Shown here: positions 34,522 through 44,096 of the stretch, in pieces
Position numbering within the stretch: the first letter of the stretch is position 1
How the letters are laid out: the number at the start of each line of letters is the position of its first letter
Assembly (NCBI RefSeq): GCF_008802405.1
Contig: NZ_VZDO01000014.1
Span: forward strand, 93,374-157,373
DNA from: Plantimonas leprariae
Lineage (GTDB): Bacteria > Pseudomonadota > Alphaproteobacteria > Rhizobiales > Rhizobiaceae
DNA length: 64,000 nt
Direction: 5' to 3'
Notes under the pieces: model-generated
What the model saw: the letters and a program-made list of their open reading frames with translations, nothing else
What the model was told of the DNA's origin: nothing
The model's database searches: none
Made by a program: the position numbers and the translations under genes

Positions 34522-34774
34522 TCAGCACCTCGGTCCTGTCACTCGCGGAATGAAGTCGGCCGGCACCACGTCGGTGACCGGCCAGGGCACGATGACGCGG
34601 CGGACGATCATGTCATCCACCGCGGGATGCTGGCCGAGCGCGGCGAAAGCCTACGCCTCGTCGTCGGCTTCATGCCCCCACCCGGACGACCGTCGAGAAC
34701 GCGCGGCGCGTCGGATGGCGGGCGGCGTGGCGTTTCTCCAGCTTGGCGATACGGTTGCCGATGGCGTTGCTCAT
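34522..34774 (-). pseudogene. Frameshifted phage-type small protein B
   Basis: A strong AGGAGG precedes MSNAIGNRIAKLEKRHAARH. After STVVRVG the frame must shift to HEADDEA, which runs into TAG, then AFAALGQHP and MIVRRVIVPWPVTDVVPADF. It is a paralogue of 34315-34520 by its ENRVAKLE/GNRIAKLE start. Both precede the terminase-like remnant, which suggests one decayed phage operon. Confidence 0.5.
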
Positions 34775-34968
34775 CCGATCCTCCTACTGCATCCGCTCCG
34801 AGTAACGATCCGAAAGTTGCAGGAGGCCGATAGCCAACCAATAAGTTCTTGCAATCAAAGGTTTCGCGGCCGTCGGCACATCGACCGCAAGCCAAGAGTA
34901 AGGAATACGGCTTACAAGCTCACTCGAACAATGGACTGTCTAGCCTTAGGCGCTGCGAGAAGCCATCC

Positions 34969-35496
34969 ATGCTTTCCAAAGGCGCTCTTCGTCTTCTCGC
35001 TCTCGCGACTTGCGTTCTGACGACCGAGGCCTCCGCGGCAGAAGTCACAGCGCAAGATGTCCAAGTCATCGGCAGAGCGATCTCCTTCAAAGAGGGCCGC
35101 AAACGCGGAACGATGTCGTTGGCGATCGTCTACGTCGCTGGCAGTGCCCGCTCGCAAGGCGAGATGCGCGCAGCCATCGATGTCCTCGGAACAGGGCTGA
35201 AGGTCGGCGATAGCGTGTTCAGGGGTGTCGCGGTCGAGCAGTCGAGCTTCGCCTCGGCTGCTGGCTACGACGGGGTCTTCACTACAAGCGATGTCGACCA
35301 GAACCGTCTCCGGAACGCGCTCAACGGTCGCGGCGTCCCATGCTTCACTCTGGATGCTCAGCAAGTGAGGAACGGAGCCTGCACGATCGTGGTGCGCTCC
35401 CGGCCAGCGGTTTCGATTTCAATCAGTGCCGACAATGCGGCGGCGGCGGGCGTGCGCTTCGCCACCGCCTTTCTCATGATGGTTCGTGAAATATGA
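34969..35496 (+). CDS. YfiR-family periplasmic regulator
   Basis: A 175-residue exported protein with signal peptide (cleavage likely after ASA). It has the YfiR/HmsC outline: an early helix and strand, central GYDGVFTTSDVD, and a C-terminus VSISISADNAAAAGVRFATA like the family's closing helix. Two Cys in CFTLDAQQVRNGAC could be redox-active, as in Pseudomonas YfiR. YfiR represses a partner diguanylate cyclase from the periplasm. The stop overlaps the TonB receptor start (ATGA). Confidence 0.8.
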   Translation: MLSKGALRLLALATCVLTTEASAAEVTAQDVQVIGRAISFKEGRKRGTMSLAIVYVAGSARSQGEMRAAIDVLGTGLKVGDSVFRGVAVEQSSFASAAGYDGVFTTSDVDQNRLRNALNGRGVPCFTLDAQQVRNGACTIVVRSRPAVSISISADNAAAAGVRFATAFLMMVREI

Positions 35497-37484
35497 AGCC
35501 GCTCGGGTTTTATGTTCTAGCGGCGTCGATGCTGGCGATTGCTGCCACGGCGCAAGCGCAGACCGTCGACTACACCGCGTCCGAGCAGATGTTCGGCGAG
35601 CCGGTGACGGTTTCGGCGACGGGCAAGCCGCAGCGGGCGAGCGAGGCGCCGGCCAGCATCGACATCATCACCGCCGACGACATCCGACGCTCGGGCGCGA
35701 CCGATATCCCCTCTATCCTGCGCTTCGTTCCGGGGATCGACGTGCGGCGTTACGGCCAGTTCGACTCCGCCGTTGGCATTCGGGGCTACAATACCGCGCT
35801 CAATCCGCGCGTCCTTGTCCTCGTCGACGGCCGCCAAGTCTATCAGGACGATTACGGATACACCCTGTGGTCGCAGATACCTGTCACGCTCGGCGAGATC
35901 CGGCAGATCGAGATCATTCGCGGCCCGAACGCAGCGCTCTACGGCTTCAACGCCGTGTCGGGCGTGATCAACATCGTCACTTTCGATCCCCTGCGCGATA
36001 AGAAGAACAGCGTCGATCTGCGCGGGGGGACCCAGGCCCAGGTCTATGGGGAGGCGGTCGCGACGCTGCAGCCCTCCGACCGGCTGGGAATGCGCTTTTC
36101 GGCAAAGGGAACGCGCGCCGACGAGTATTCCGGCTACCGCGCCAGGGACACAGTCGACCATCCCGATGTCGAGACAGGCGCAGCCGACATGCGCTACCGC
36201 ATCAACGATAAGGTCGAACTCGACCTGTCGGCCACGGTCGGCGCCATCGATACGGATTTCTATCCCGACCTCGGCTCCTACCTGCCGCTCGACGTCGTCT
36301 CGAACAGTCTGCGCGGGCTTCTCAGCGCCGACACCGACTTCGGACTGATGCAGCTCGACCTCTATCGCAACGGCATGGACTTCCGTTCGAGCGGCTCGAA
36401 GATCGACCTCGCATGGCAACAGGACGTCACTGTCCTGAAGGCCAGCGATCTCGTTCGCCTCGGCAGCGATCATACGGTCCGGATCGGCGCCGAGTACCGG
36501 CACAACTCCATCTCGTCCGACGACTATTTCGGCGGCGAGATGCATAGCGATCTCCTGGCCGGCTCCGCCATGTGGAACTGGCAGATCCTGCCCAGCCTGT
36601 CGCTGACGAATGCCGTTCGCCTCGACGGAATGCGGATTGAACGGGACGATTCCGATCTCGTCATCCCGCATATCGGATCGCCTTTCGGCGACCGCGACCT
36701 TCTCGAGCCGAGCTTCAACAGCGCGTTGCTCTACTCCCCGACGGATTACGATACGTTCCGGCTGACCGCCGCGCGGGCGCTGCAACTGCCGAGCCTCATC
36801 TCGTTCGGCTTGTTCTACTCGAAGGGGCCATTTCTGGGAGCCGGCTCGACCGATCTCGATCCGAGCGCCGTCACCAACTACGAGGTCGGCTACAGCCGCA
36901 AGCTGCCCGTTCTCGACTCGCAATTGAACGTGTCCGTCTTCATTCAGGACACCGACAAGACGATCGGATCGCCGTTCGCTTCGCCTTTCACCTTCACGCC
37001 CGAAGGCCAGATCCTGACGTTGGCACGCAACTTCGCCGGCAGCAGCGCTTACGGCGGCGAGATCGGGATCGAGGGCCAGAACGCTGCCGGCTGGCGCTGG
37101 AACCTCAGCTACTCGCTGGCCGAAATCGACGATCGCTCGCCTGCCGCCATCCTGTTCGATTCCCCATCGATCAACTACGCCGAGCAGAACCCCGTCCACT
37201 CGATCATCGCGGGGCTTGGCTTCACCTGGCAGAAGCTGGAACTCGATACGCAGGCCCGCTGGCAGTCTCGCTTCGAGGACTTTCGCTTCGACGACACGGT
37301 GGCCGCCAACATCGCCGTCGATGTTCCCGACTATGTCACCGTCAACGCCCGCGCTGGTTACAAGCTGAACGACAACGCGACCGTATCGCTGACAGCCGAG
37401 CAGCTGAATGCTGCGGATATTCGGACTTCGGCCGGCCGACGCAACGAACGGCGCCTGCTTGCGGGTCTCAAAGTAGAATTCTGA
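35493..37484 (+). CDS. TonB-dependent outer-membrane receptor
   Basis: A 663-residue receptor with signal peptide (cleavage after TAQA), a TonB-box-like EPVTVSATGK (about 36-45), a plug domain (about 48-155: GATDIPSILRFVPGIDVRR, DGRQVY, IEIIRGPNAALYG) and a 22-strand-type barrel ending LLAGLKVEF. Length and features are complete. The ligand is unknown. Lying between yfiR and a GGDEF/EAL gene, it may feed ligand status into c-di-GMP signalling. Confidence 0.93.
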   Translation: MKPLGFYVLAASMLAIAATAQAQTVDYTASEQMFGEPVTVSATGKPQRASEAPASIDIITADDIRRSGATDIPSILRFVPGIDVRRYGQFDSAVGIRGYNTALNPRVLVLVDGRQVYQDDYGYTLWSQIPVTLGEIRQIEIIRGPNAALYGFNAVSGVINIVTFDPLRDKKNSVDLRGGTQAQVYGEAVATLQPSDRLGMRFSAKGTRADEYSGYRARDTVDHPDVETGAADMRYRINDKVELDLSATVGAIDTDFYPDLGSYLPLDVVSNSLRGLLSADTDFGLMQLDLYRNGMDFRSSGSKIDLAWQQDVTVLKASDLVRLGSDHTVRIGAEYRHNSISSDDYFGGEMHSDLLAGSAMWNWQILPSLSLTNAVRLDGMRIERDDSDLVIPHIGSPFGDRDLLEPSFNSALLYSPTDYDTFRLTAARALQLPSLISFGLFYSKGPFLGAGSTDLDPSAVTNYEVGYSRKLPVLDSQLNVSVFIQDTDKTIGSPFASPFTFTPEGQILTLARNFAGSSAYGGEIGIEGQNAAGWRWNLSYSLAEIDDRSPAAILFDSPSINYAEQNPVHSIIAGLGFTWQKLELDTQARWQSRFEDFRFDDTVAANIAVDVPDYVTVNARAGYKLNDNATVSLTAEQLNAADIRTSAGRRNERRLLAGLKVEF

Positions 37485-37520
37485 CGTGTTGCCGCCTTCG
37501 GCAATGGAAAGCGATGCGAG

Positions 37521-39965
37521 ATGAGTCACCTGTTGGCCGATCTCACCAGTTACCACGACCCTTATTGGGCCATTCTCGTCCTGCTTGCCGCCGTACCCGG
37601 CATGACCGTGATGCTGAACCTGCTGCATGGCGCGCATCGGTCGAGCGGCCGGCGGCGTGCGATACTTCTGATCCTCGGCGCGATCGTATCAGCCGCAGCG
37701 AACTGGGGGGCATTCCTGGCCTCGCTGAAAAGTGCCTATCCTCAAATCGAAGTAGCGGTTCCGCTCGGCCACACCGTGGCTGCACTGGCGACTTCGTTCA
37801 CCTGCAGCTTGCTTGCCGTCCGTATCGCTGCGATCGGTCGCCGGTCGGGAAGGAACGTACTTCTCGCCGGCTCGCTGCAGTCGTTCGGACTGTCCTGCAT
37901 GATCTTCGTGAGCATGTCGGGAATGGTCAGTCCGTTCGCCCTTTCCTACGATCTCACCGCCGTGCTCGTGGTGATGATTCTTGGTGCGATGCTCTCCAGC
38001 TTCGCCATCTGGGAAAACAGCAACACCTCACGCCGTCATCCGCTAATCATCGCGGTCGCACTCGGCGTCGGTTCCATCGCAGCGGTGGGGTTCGGCTCGC
38101 TCGCCGCCGTCCTGTCGTTCGGCGATTGGATGGACGCCGTCGCCCAACCCGACGACCTGACGTCGTCGCCGATCGTGGTCATTGGCGCCGCCGAAGCCGC
38201 GACGGTCCTCGTTCTCAGCCTGATTGGTTCGCTGGTCGACAACCGCGTCGCCGCACGTGACAAGTTGGAGGCGAATCGACTTCGGCAACTCGCCGACAGC
38301 ACCTTCGAAGCGATCCTCATCCATAGGAACGGCGTCGTGCTCGACGGCAACGAGGCGTTCTCGATGCTGCTCGACGTCGCGAGCGGCGGAACGGTCGGCC
38401 TCGATATCCGCAATCTCGTTCCAGACGAGGCGCTGGCTTTCGCGATGCCTCTCGCCGGCTCTCGCCGGCAGGAATGCGAGATTCGCGTGCGAGGCGGCGA
38501 GCGCCTCCCGGTGGAGATGCTGTCGCGTTCGATCACGTATCGCGGCGAAGCTGCGGTCGTCACGGCGCTGCGAGACATCAGCGAGCGCCGCGCATCAGAA
38601 GCACGCGTCCGGTTTCTGGCTCACCACGACTTGCTGACCGAACTTCCCAACCGGGTCTTGCTGAAGGAAAGGCTGGACGACGCCGTCGCGATCGCGACGG
38701 CGACGGATGTGCCGCTCGCCGTCCTTTGCCTCGATCTCGACGGCTTCAAGCTCGTCAACGACACGTTCGGCCACGCGATCGGCGATGAACTCCTGCAACA
38801 GGTTGCGGTGCGCCTGCGCGCCTGCCTCGGCCCGGGCGAGTTCGTCGCGCGCATCGGCGGCGACGAGTTTGTAATCTTGCAGCCTTCGGGAGCGCAGTCC
38901 GCGGCGGCGAGCGATCTCGCGCAGCGCGTCATCGCCGCCCTGAGCGCCGCATTCGATCTCCAAGGACGGCGGGCCTGCATCGGGACCAGTATCGGCGTCG
39001 CGGTCTTTCCGAGCGATGGTGACACGCCGGCTTCACTGCTGAAGCGGGCGGACATCGCGCTGTACCGCGCCAAGCATGGAGGGCGAGGCTGCTTCCGATT
39101 CTTCGATGCCGAGATCGACCACGAGGTCGATGACCGCCCACAACTGGAACGGGAACTGCAGAGCGCGATCGCCGGAAACGAACTGGCGTTGGCTTATCAG
39201 CCGATTTTCGATCGGGACGAGAAGCTTCTTGGCTTCGAGGCGTTGATGCGCTGGACGCACCCGACGCTCGGCCCAATCTCTCCCGCGCGGTTCATCCCGA
39301 TCGCGGAGGAGAGCAAGCTCATCGTCCATATGGGCGAATGGGCGCTTCGAAAGGCCTGTCGCACGGCGGCGGATTGGCCTCTGCCGCTCCGGATCGCCGT
39401 CAACCTGTCGCCGATCCAGATGCTTCAGAAAGGCCTCTGCAGTACCGTGGAGGCCGCCCTGAACGAAAGCGGTCTTCCGCCCGAGCAATTGGAGTTGGAG
39501 ATCACGGAAGGGGTGCTGCTTCAGGATGCCGATGCCGCCAACTCCATCATCGGTCAACTTCGCGCCCTCGGGGTCCGTATCGTCTTGGACGATTTCGGAA
39601 CCGGCTATTCCAGCCTTTCCTATCTGCATCGCTTCCAATTTCAGAAGCTGAAGATTGATCGGTCCTTCGTGCAGCGGCTGAGCGACGACCGGAATGCGCA
39701 GGCGATCGTGAAGGCGATCATCTCCATGAGCCGCGACCTCGGGATCGCCGTGACCGCCGAGGGTGTCGAAACCGCGGAGCAGTTGCAGCAACTGCGACTC
39801 CAGGGATGCGATGAACTCCAAGGATACCGCCTCGGACGGCCGCTGCCGCACGACGAGACTGGCGCGTTCGTCGCAAGATACGGGACCGAGGCAGCGCTGG
39901 CTCAGTTGCAGACGCTACGTGAACGTATGGCGAGCGAAGTTGAACAGCGACGCTTGGCGAACTAA
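37521..39965 (+). CDS. Membrane PAS-GGDEF-EAL c-di-GMP enzyme
   Basis: An 814-residue protein with about seven membrane helices (residues 15-240) in an MHYT-like layout, although the MHYT motif itself is not clear. A PAS domain follows (about 250-360), then GGDEF (intact IGGDEFV, about 446-450) and EAL (intact FEALMRW near 573, EITEG, DDFGTGYSSL, KIDRSFV). Both synthesis and breakdown of c-di-GMP are possible. It lies 36 bases behind the TonB receptor gene and is the likely output of the YfiR-receptor operon. Confidence 0.92.
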   Translation: MSHLLADLTSYHDPYWAILVLLAAVPGMTVMLNLLHGAHRSSGRRRAILLILGAIVSAAANWGAFLASLKSAYPQIEVAVPLGHTVAALATSFTCSLLAVRIAAIGRRSGRNVLLAGSLQSFGLSCMIFVSMSGMVSPFALSYDLTAVLVVMILGAMLSSFAIWENSNTSRRHPLIIAVALGVGSIAAVGFGSLAAVLSFGDWMDAVAQPDDLTSSPIVVIGAAEAATVLVLSLIGSLVDNRVAARDKLEANRLRQLADSTFEAILIHRNGVVLDGNEAFSMLLDVASGGTVGLDIRNLVPDEALAFAMPLAGSRRQECEIRVRGGERLPVEMLSRSITYRGEAAVVTALRDISERRASEARVRFLAHHDLLTELPNRVLLKERLDDAVAIATATDVPLAVLCLDLDGFKLVNDTFGHAIGDELLQQVAVRLRACLGPGEFVARIGGDEFVILQPSGAQSAAASDLAQRVIAALSAAFDLQGRRACIGTSIGVAVFPSDGDTPASLLKRADIALYRAKHGGRGCFRFFDAEIDHEVDDRPQLERELQSAIAGNELALAYQPIFDRDEKLLGFEALMRWTHPTLGPISPARFIPIAEESKLIVHMGEWALRKACRTAADWPLPLRIAVNLSPIQMLQKGLCSTVEAALNESGLPPEQLELEITEGVLLQDADAANSIIGQLRALGVRIVLDDFGTGYSSLSYLHRFQFQKLKIDRSFVQRLSDDRNAQAIVKAIISMSRDLGIAVTAEGVETAEQLQQLRLQGCDELQGYRLGRPLPHDETGAFVARYGTEAALAQLQTLRERMASEVEQRRLAN

Positions 39966-40054
39966 GACGCGAGGTTCTCCTAAACGCGGGCCAAACCAGT
40001 CAACGCAAGATATCGCTGAACGGTCGACTCGTCCCGATGGCCGTTCCGGAGCAA

Positions 40055-40261
40055 CTACAGCGCCTGATGATCGCCGCGGCGCAGCATCAGCACGGCGGGC
40101 ATCGAAACCTCGATCGGCGAGCCAGGCCCCATCTGCCTTCCGATACCATGCTTGGCGTTCAGGCGCCGGATCGTGTCGACGGACAGGCGGACACGCCGAG
40201 CGGCCTCTTTTGGCGGGACGGCTTCATCCTGCGTCATCAGGAACGGTGGGCGCCTGTTCAC
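40055..40261 (-). CDS. Small excisionase-like HTH protein
   Basis: A 68-residue protein with a MerR/excisionase-type helix-turn-helix (PPKEAARRVRLSVDTIRRLN) and a short wing (GPGSPIEVSMPAVLML). The start could also be ATG nine codons in. It lies downstream of a truncated RepA-like gene on the same strand, typical cargo of integrative elements or prophages. Confidence 0.6.
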   Translation of the reverse strand: MNRRPPFLMTQDEAVPPKEAARRVRLSVDTIRRLNAKHGIGRQMGPGSPIEVSMPAVLMLRRGDHQAL

Positions 40262-40321
40262 AGCGCCAGCCCCGGTTTTGCTGAAACCCCGATAAGATCG
40301 GTAAGATGATAAGAAGCGGGG

Positions 40322-40797
40322 TTAGGCACAGGCCCCGCTCCCTTCGTTTCTTACCGTCTTATCGTTCTTATGGGGGGTATCGGGCTGCACCGGAATAGGA
40401 TGCGAACGATCGGGATGCGCGTACTGTGCGTGGCCGGAAACCAACACTTCGCCGGCCTTTCGCAGCTTCGACAGCAGCGGGTCGACGTTGTTGCGCCTCA
40501 TGCCGGTGTCGTTGGCGATCTGCACAGGGGTAAGAAGCTCATCGGCGATAAGAAGTGCCGATAAGATGCGCCCCCTTTCGTCCGAGCGTCTCACTTCGCC
40601 GGCCTCGCCGAGGATGGTCCACCAGCCGGCGTCGAAACGGATGGCGGTTTCCTTCTCCTCGGCATCGCGGCCCCGCACATACGGCGTCGTGCCGTTGCCG
40701 TCCCGGTCGAGAACGAGCGTCGCGTCCGCGCAGGCCGACAGGCCGTTCGAGCCGGACAGCGCCTCCAGCGGATCAGCAAGTCTCCTCGGCCGGGATC
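40322..40797 (-). pseudogene. Truncated RepA-like (AAA_25) ATPase
   Basis: Only the C-terminal third is present. ALSGSNGLSACADATLVLDR and YVRGRDAEEKETAIRFDAGW match the late part of RepA-like hexameric ATPases of mobile elements. A winged-helix region follows (LTPVQIANDTGMRRNNVDPL). The P-loop and everything before it are missing, and no start codon with a ribosome site fits. GTG at 40678 could express a 118-residue stub. Confidence 0.6.
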
Positions 40798-40908
40798 AAT
40801 CCGCCGAAAGGGTAATGTTGGCATCAATCAACCGAATTGACGCGATACCACAAACGGTCTTCTCATCTGACGGTGTCAGCATTCGCCAAACAATCGCGAG
40901 CAGGAAAG

Positions 40909-41295
40909 ATGCGTCATTCGTTAGTCTCGTTGGCGCTCGGCATGGTTGCTGCTTTTCCCTTCCCATATGGTTCGTATGAGTTCTCACTGCTTTCTCCATC
41001 CCGCGCGCTGGCTTATGATGCACAGTTCGCTCAGATGCTTTTCGCAGGAGCCGGATACGCTCATAACTCCCGTGTGATGCTACCTCCCGGCAATCTCCGG
41101 ACTGCTGACAGCTTCCGTCGCGATACGGAAACGGTATGGGCTGAGTCGATCAGTTCGACGTGGTCTGTCTTGCCGCCGCAGCTGCTCGGGGCGGCCCGGC
41201 AAGCGCGGGCGAATTCCTACTGCGAATCCTGCATCAGCGCGCAAGCAATCATGATGACGGGTCAAATGGACGTGCCTCAACCGACCGCGTATTGA
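40909..41295 (+). CDS. Exported hypothetical protein, 128 aa
   Basis: A 128-residue protein with a hydrophobic start (SLVSLALGMVAAFPF) that may be a signal peptide or anchor, and a pair of Cys (YCESCIS) near the C-terminus. AGGAAAG precedes the ATG. No family recognised. Confidence 0.5.
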   Translation: MRHSLVSLALGMVAAFPFPYGSYEFSLLSPSRALAYDAQFAQMLFAGAGYAHNSRVMLPPGNLRTADSFRRDTETVWAESISSTWSVLPPQLLGAARQARANSYCESCISAQAIMMTGQMDVPQPTAY

Positions 41296-41608
41296 GGCTC
41301 AACACCCGCGAGCCGTTCAGAAAGAGTTAGGCCGAAGCCGTGCCGGATGCCTCCGTTCGTCAGGAGGACCGGAGCGCGAACGGTCAACGAAAGGAATCAG
41401 GCCCGTCTATGCACAGATGGGTAGAACAAGTTGTCGCAGTCCGATCGTCTGGCTTTGCATCGAGGAAATTCTCTCTCGACGACGTGGTCTCATGGGCGTA
41501 CCAATTCTCGCGGAGGAAATACAAGTCCGGTCATGCTTTAAGTCGCCGAAGTAGAATGCGACTTCGGTTCTAGCTGCGCCTGTGTGAATGCAGGAGGAGG
41601 AAGCTGGA
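41296..41608. other. Intergenic region with a doubtful small frame and hairpin
   Basis: A frame of 54 codons from ATG 41409 (MHRWVEQVVAVRSSGF) ends at 41573. It has only a weak ribosome site and I do not commit to it. A 7-bp hairpin (CCGAAGT, 41546-41567) lies in its 3' end. AGGAGGAGGAAG before 41609 serves the next gene. Confidence 0.35.
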
Positions 41609-42082
41609 ATGGTGGCCAACGTCATGGTGATCGTCGAGCGTCAGTTCGACTATCCGCGACAAACCCTTTTCGAAGCATGGACGGCACCCGAGCAGTTGTC
41701 GGAGTGGCGCGGAAGTCCCGGCTGGCACGTCGAGAAGGGAACCGTCGCTGCGGAGCTGAAGCTCGGCGGAAAGCACCATCATATGAAGATCCGCGATAGC
41801 GATGCGGCAACGCGGGTCGGCACCGATGGCATCTATACGGAGTTCTTCTCACCCGACGTATTCGTATCCCGTGAGCGGATCACCGGCGACCCGGGCATCG
41901 ACCCCGATCGGCCACTCGAACTCCGGGTCGAATTCAACAAGATGGGGCGCGACGGGACGTTGGTCCGCATCGTGCAGGGGCCCTACGAGGCGACAGTCGC
42001 GGGCTACCACAGCGAAGGCTGGGAACGTGAACTCCTGCGATTGCAGGATTTTCTCGATCGCGCGGGAGGGCGCACCCGATGA
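41609..42082 (+). CDS. SRPBCC (AHSA1-like) domain protein
   Basis: A 157-residue START-like protein. Its opening MVIVERQFDYPRQTLFEAWT and EQLSEWRGSPGWHVEKG and its closing GYHSEGWERELLRLQDFLDR are typical of AHSA1-type SRPBCC proteins, which bind hydrophobic ligands. The ATG at 41609 is chosen because GGAGGAAG precedes it. It overlaps the transporter gene by four bases (ATGA), so a shared pathway is inferred but not identified. Confidence 0.82.
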   Translation: MVANVMVIVERQFDYPRQTLFEAWTAPEQLSEWRGSPGWHVEKGTVAAELKLGGKHHHMKIRDSDAATRVGTDGIYTEFFSPDVFVSRERITGDPGIDPDRPLELRVEFNKMGRDGTLVRIVQGPYEATVAGYHSEGWERELLRLQDFLDRAGGRTR

Positions 42083-43491
42083 CCACGGCAACCATCGCGA
42101 GCGCCTCGGCCGCCGAGCCTACTGCCGGTGCGGCGCTAACTCATACCACTATCGCTCGGCAGAAGCCGCTGATGGACATGCGGCAGATCCTGCTCATGAA
42201 CCTCGGCTTCTTCGGCATCCAATATTCGTTCGGGATGCAGCAGACGGCCGTCAACCCGATCTTCCAGTTCATCGGAGCCAGGCCCGACGATCTGCCGATC
42301 CTGAACCTCGCCGGCCCGATCACAGGCCTCCTGATCCAGCCGATGATCGGCGCGCTCTCGGACCGGACCTGGTCGGAGCGCTGGGGACGCCGCAAGCCGT
42401 TCTTCCTCGTTGGCGCAATCGGCTGCTCGATCTGCCTGTTCCTGTTCCCCTTCGTCTCAGCCGTCTGGATGGCTGTGCTGCTCCTGTGGCTGCTCGACGC
42501 CAGCAACAATACGGCGATGGAGCCTTACCGCGCTTTCATCGCGGACAAGCTGCCGCCCTCTCAGCTCGGCAAGGGCTTCCTGGCGCAGAGCTTCTTCACC
42601 GGGTTCGGCATCACGCTGGCCAACATCTCGCTGTTCGTCTTCCAGACCGTGATCACCGGTGCGACGGCGGCCGGCATCCCCTACTGGGTGGTCGGCTCGT
42701 TCATGCTGGGGGCGGTCTGCTCGATCGGGTCGGTGCTGATCTCGATCCTCTCGACCCCGGAAATCCCGCCCACCGAGGCCGAGCTGAAGGCGATGCGCGA
42801 GCACAAGGGCAGTGCCTTCGGGTTCATCCGGGAAGTCTGGGATGCGATCGTCGAAATGCCGATCGAGCTTCGCAAGCTCGGCCTCGTCTACCTTTTCCAG
42901 TGGTACGCGATGGTCTGCTACTGGCAGTTCGTGACGCTTTCGATGGCGCAGTCGGTCTGGGGAACGACCGACGCCCATTCCGAAGGGTTCAAGCAGGCGG
43001 TTGGTTGGACCGGCCTCGTCAACGGCTGGTACAACATCGTCACCTTCTCGGTCGCCTTCTCGCTGGTGGCCTTCGCCCGCCGGCGCGGAGCGCGGATCGT
43101 CCACATGGCGTGCCTGCTCTGCGCAGCGGCAGCCCTTCTGATCTTCCCGCACCTGACCAACAAGTACCTGCTGTTCATCCCGATCGTCGGGCTCGGCATC
43201 GCCTGGGCCTCGATCATGGGCGTGCCGTACATCATGGCGGTGCGGATGATCCCCTCGACCCGCTACGGCGTCTACATGGGCATCATCAACATGATGATCG
43301 TGGTGCCGATGCTGATCCATTCCGTGACGTTCGGCTCCATCTACTCGAACCTCCTCGGCGACAACCCGAACAACGCCATCACCTTCGCCGGCATCCTGCT
43401 TGCTGTAGCGGCGGTCGCGATGCTTTGGATCAAGGAGCCGCCTATCGTGCGGGACGTCGATGAGGTGATGGTCATGCCGAGCGGCCATTGA
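42079..43491 (+). CDS. GPH/MFS sugar transporter (sucrose/maltose-type)
   Basis: A 470-residue inner-membrane transporter with about 12 helices. The loop 2-3 region LIQPMIGALSDRTWSERWGR followed by RRKPF is the signature of the SLC45/sucrose-transporter group of the GPH cation symporters. Uptake of a di- or oligosaccharide with protons is likely. No glycosidase is adjacent. It is co-translated with the SRPBCC gene. Confidence 0.85.
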   Translation: MTTATIASASAAEPTAGAALTHTTIARQKPLMDMRQILLMNLGFFGIQYSFGMQQTAVNPIFQFIGARPDDLPILNLAGPITGLLIQPMIGALSDRTWSERWGRRKPFFLVGAIGCSICLFLFPFVSAVWMAVLLLWLLDASNNTAMEPYRAFIADKLPPSQLGKGFLAQSFFTGFGITLANISLFVFQTVITGATAAGIPYWVVGSFMLGAVCSIGSVLISILSTPEIPPTEAELKAMREHKGSAFGFIREVWDAIVEMPIELRKLGLVYLFQWYAMVCYWQFVTLSMAQSVWGTTDAHSEGFKQAVGWTGLVNGWYNIVTFSVAFSLVAFARRRGARIVHMACLLCAAAALLIFPHLTNKYLLFIPIVGLGIAWASIMGVPYIMAVRMIPSTRYGVYMGIINMMIVVPMLIHSVTFGSIYSNLLGDNPNNAITFAGILLAVAAVAMLWIKEPPIVRDVDEVMVMPSGH

Positions 43492-43507
43492 GGGGCGGGG
43501 AACCGTG

Positions 43508-44014
43508 ATGAGCGACATGACCGATTACCGCGTCGTCGTCGTCGGCACCGATGGCAGCAGCCTCGCTGATCCGACCGTCGCGCGCGCTGCCTGGCTCGCG
43601 AAGCACGACGACGCCGATCTCGTGATCGTCTGCGCCTACAGCGGCCTTTCAAGGCGGGCTGAAGCGAAGAACGTGGCGACCCTTGGCGGCGACAGTCGCG
43701 GCGGCGAGGTGTTGGGCCGAACTGCGGCCGGCGATGCGATCAGTAGGGCGGTTGCGATAGCAGCGGCACAAGGGGCGACCGTTGCAGCGGCTCTGACGAT
43801 GGAGGGTGATGCCGCTGCCGCTCTGATCGAAACCGCGGACGCTCGGAATGCAGAGCTTCTCGTGCTCGGTGCGCGCTCCGATCGCTCACTTGCCGAACGC
43901 CTGCTAGGGACGGTCGCCACCGAGGTCGTCAAACGCGCGCGTTGCGACGTGCTGATTGTACGTCCAACGGAGCCGGGTGAAATCCCGGTCCCTGAAGATG
44001 CAACAGGCAGGTAG
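43508..44014 (+). CDS. Universal stress protein (UspA family)
   Basis: A 168-residue protein with one Usp domain: VVVVGTDGSSLADPTVARAA at the start and LLVLGARSDRSLAERLLGTV at the end. The nucleotide motif G-x2-G-x9-G-[ST] is degenerate at the second Gly (GARSD), so ATP binding is uncertain. GGGGAA precedes the ATG. It lies 16 bases after the transporter gene and is probably in the same operon. Confidence 0.85.
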   Translation: MSDMTDYRVVVVGTDGSSLADPTVARAAWLAKHDDADLVIVCAYSGLSRRAEAKNVATLGGDSRGGEVLGRTAAGDAISRAVAIAAAQGATVAAALTMEGDAAAALIETADARNAELLVLGARSDRSLAERLLGTVATEVVKRARCDVLIVRPTEPGEIPVPEDATGR

Positions 44015-44096
44015 TAACAGGCCAGCCACCCGAGATGTTTGGAATTTCGATATAGCGACGGACGGTGGCGTGGTTGCGATGTCCATGCCGCGGCAG

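Noticed and set aside
35517..37637. 706-codon open frame antisense to the TonB receptor
   Set aside because: The receptor has plug and barrel motifs; the antisense frame has none.
41546..41567. Hairpin CCGAAGT/ACTTCGG as terminator
   Set aside because: Only a 7-bp stem without T-tract and far from a certain gene end; mentioned only within the intergenic entry.
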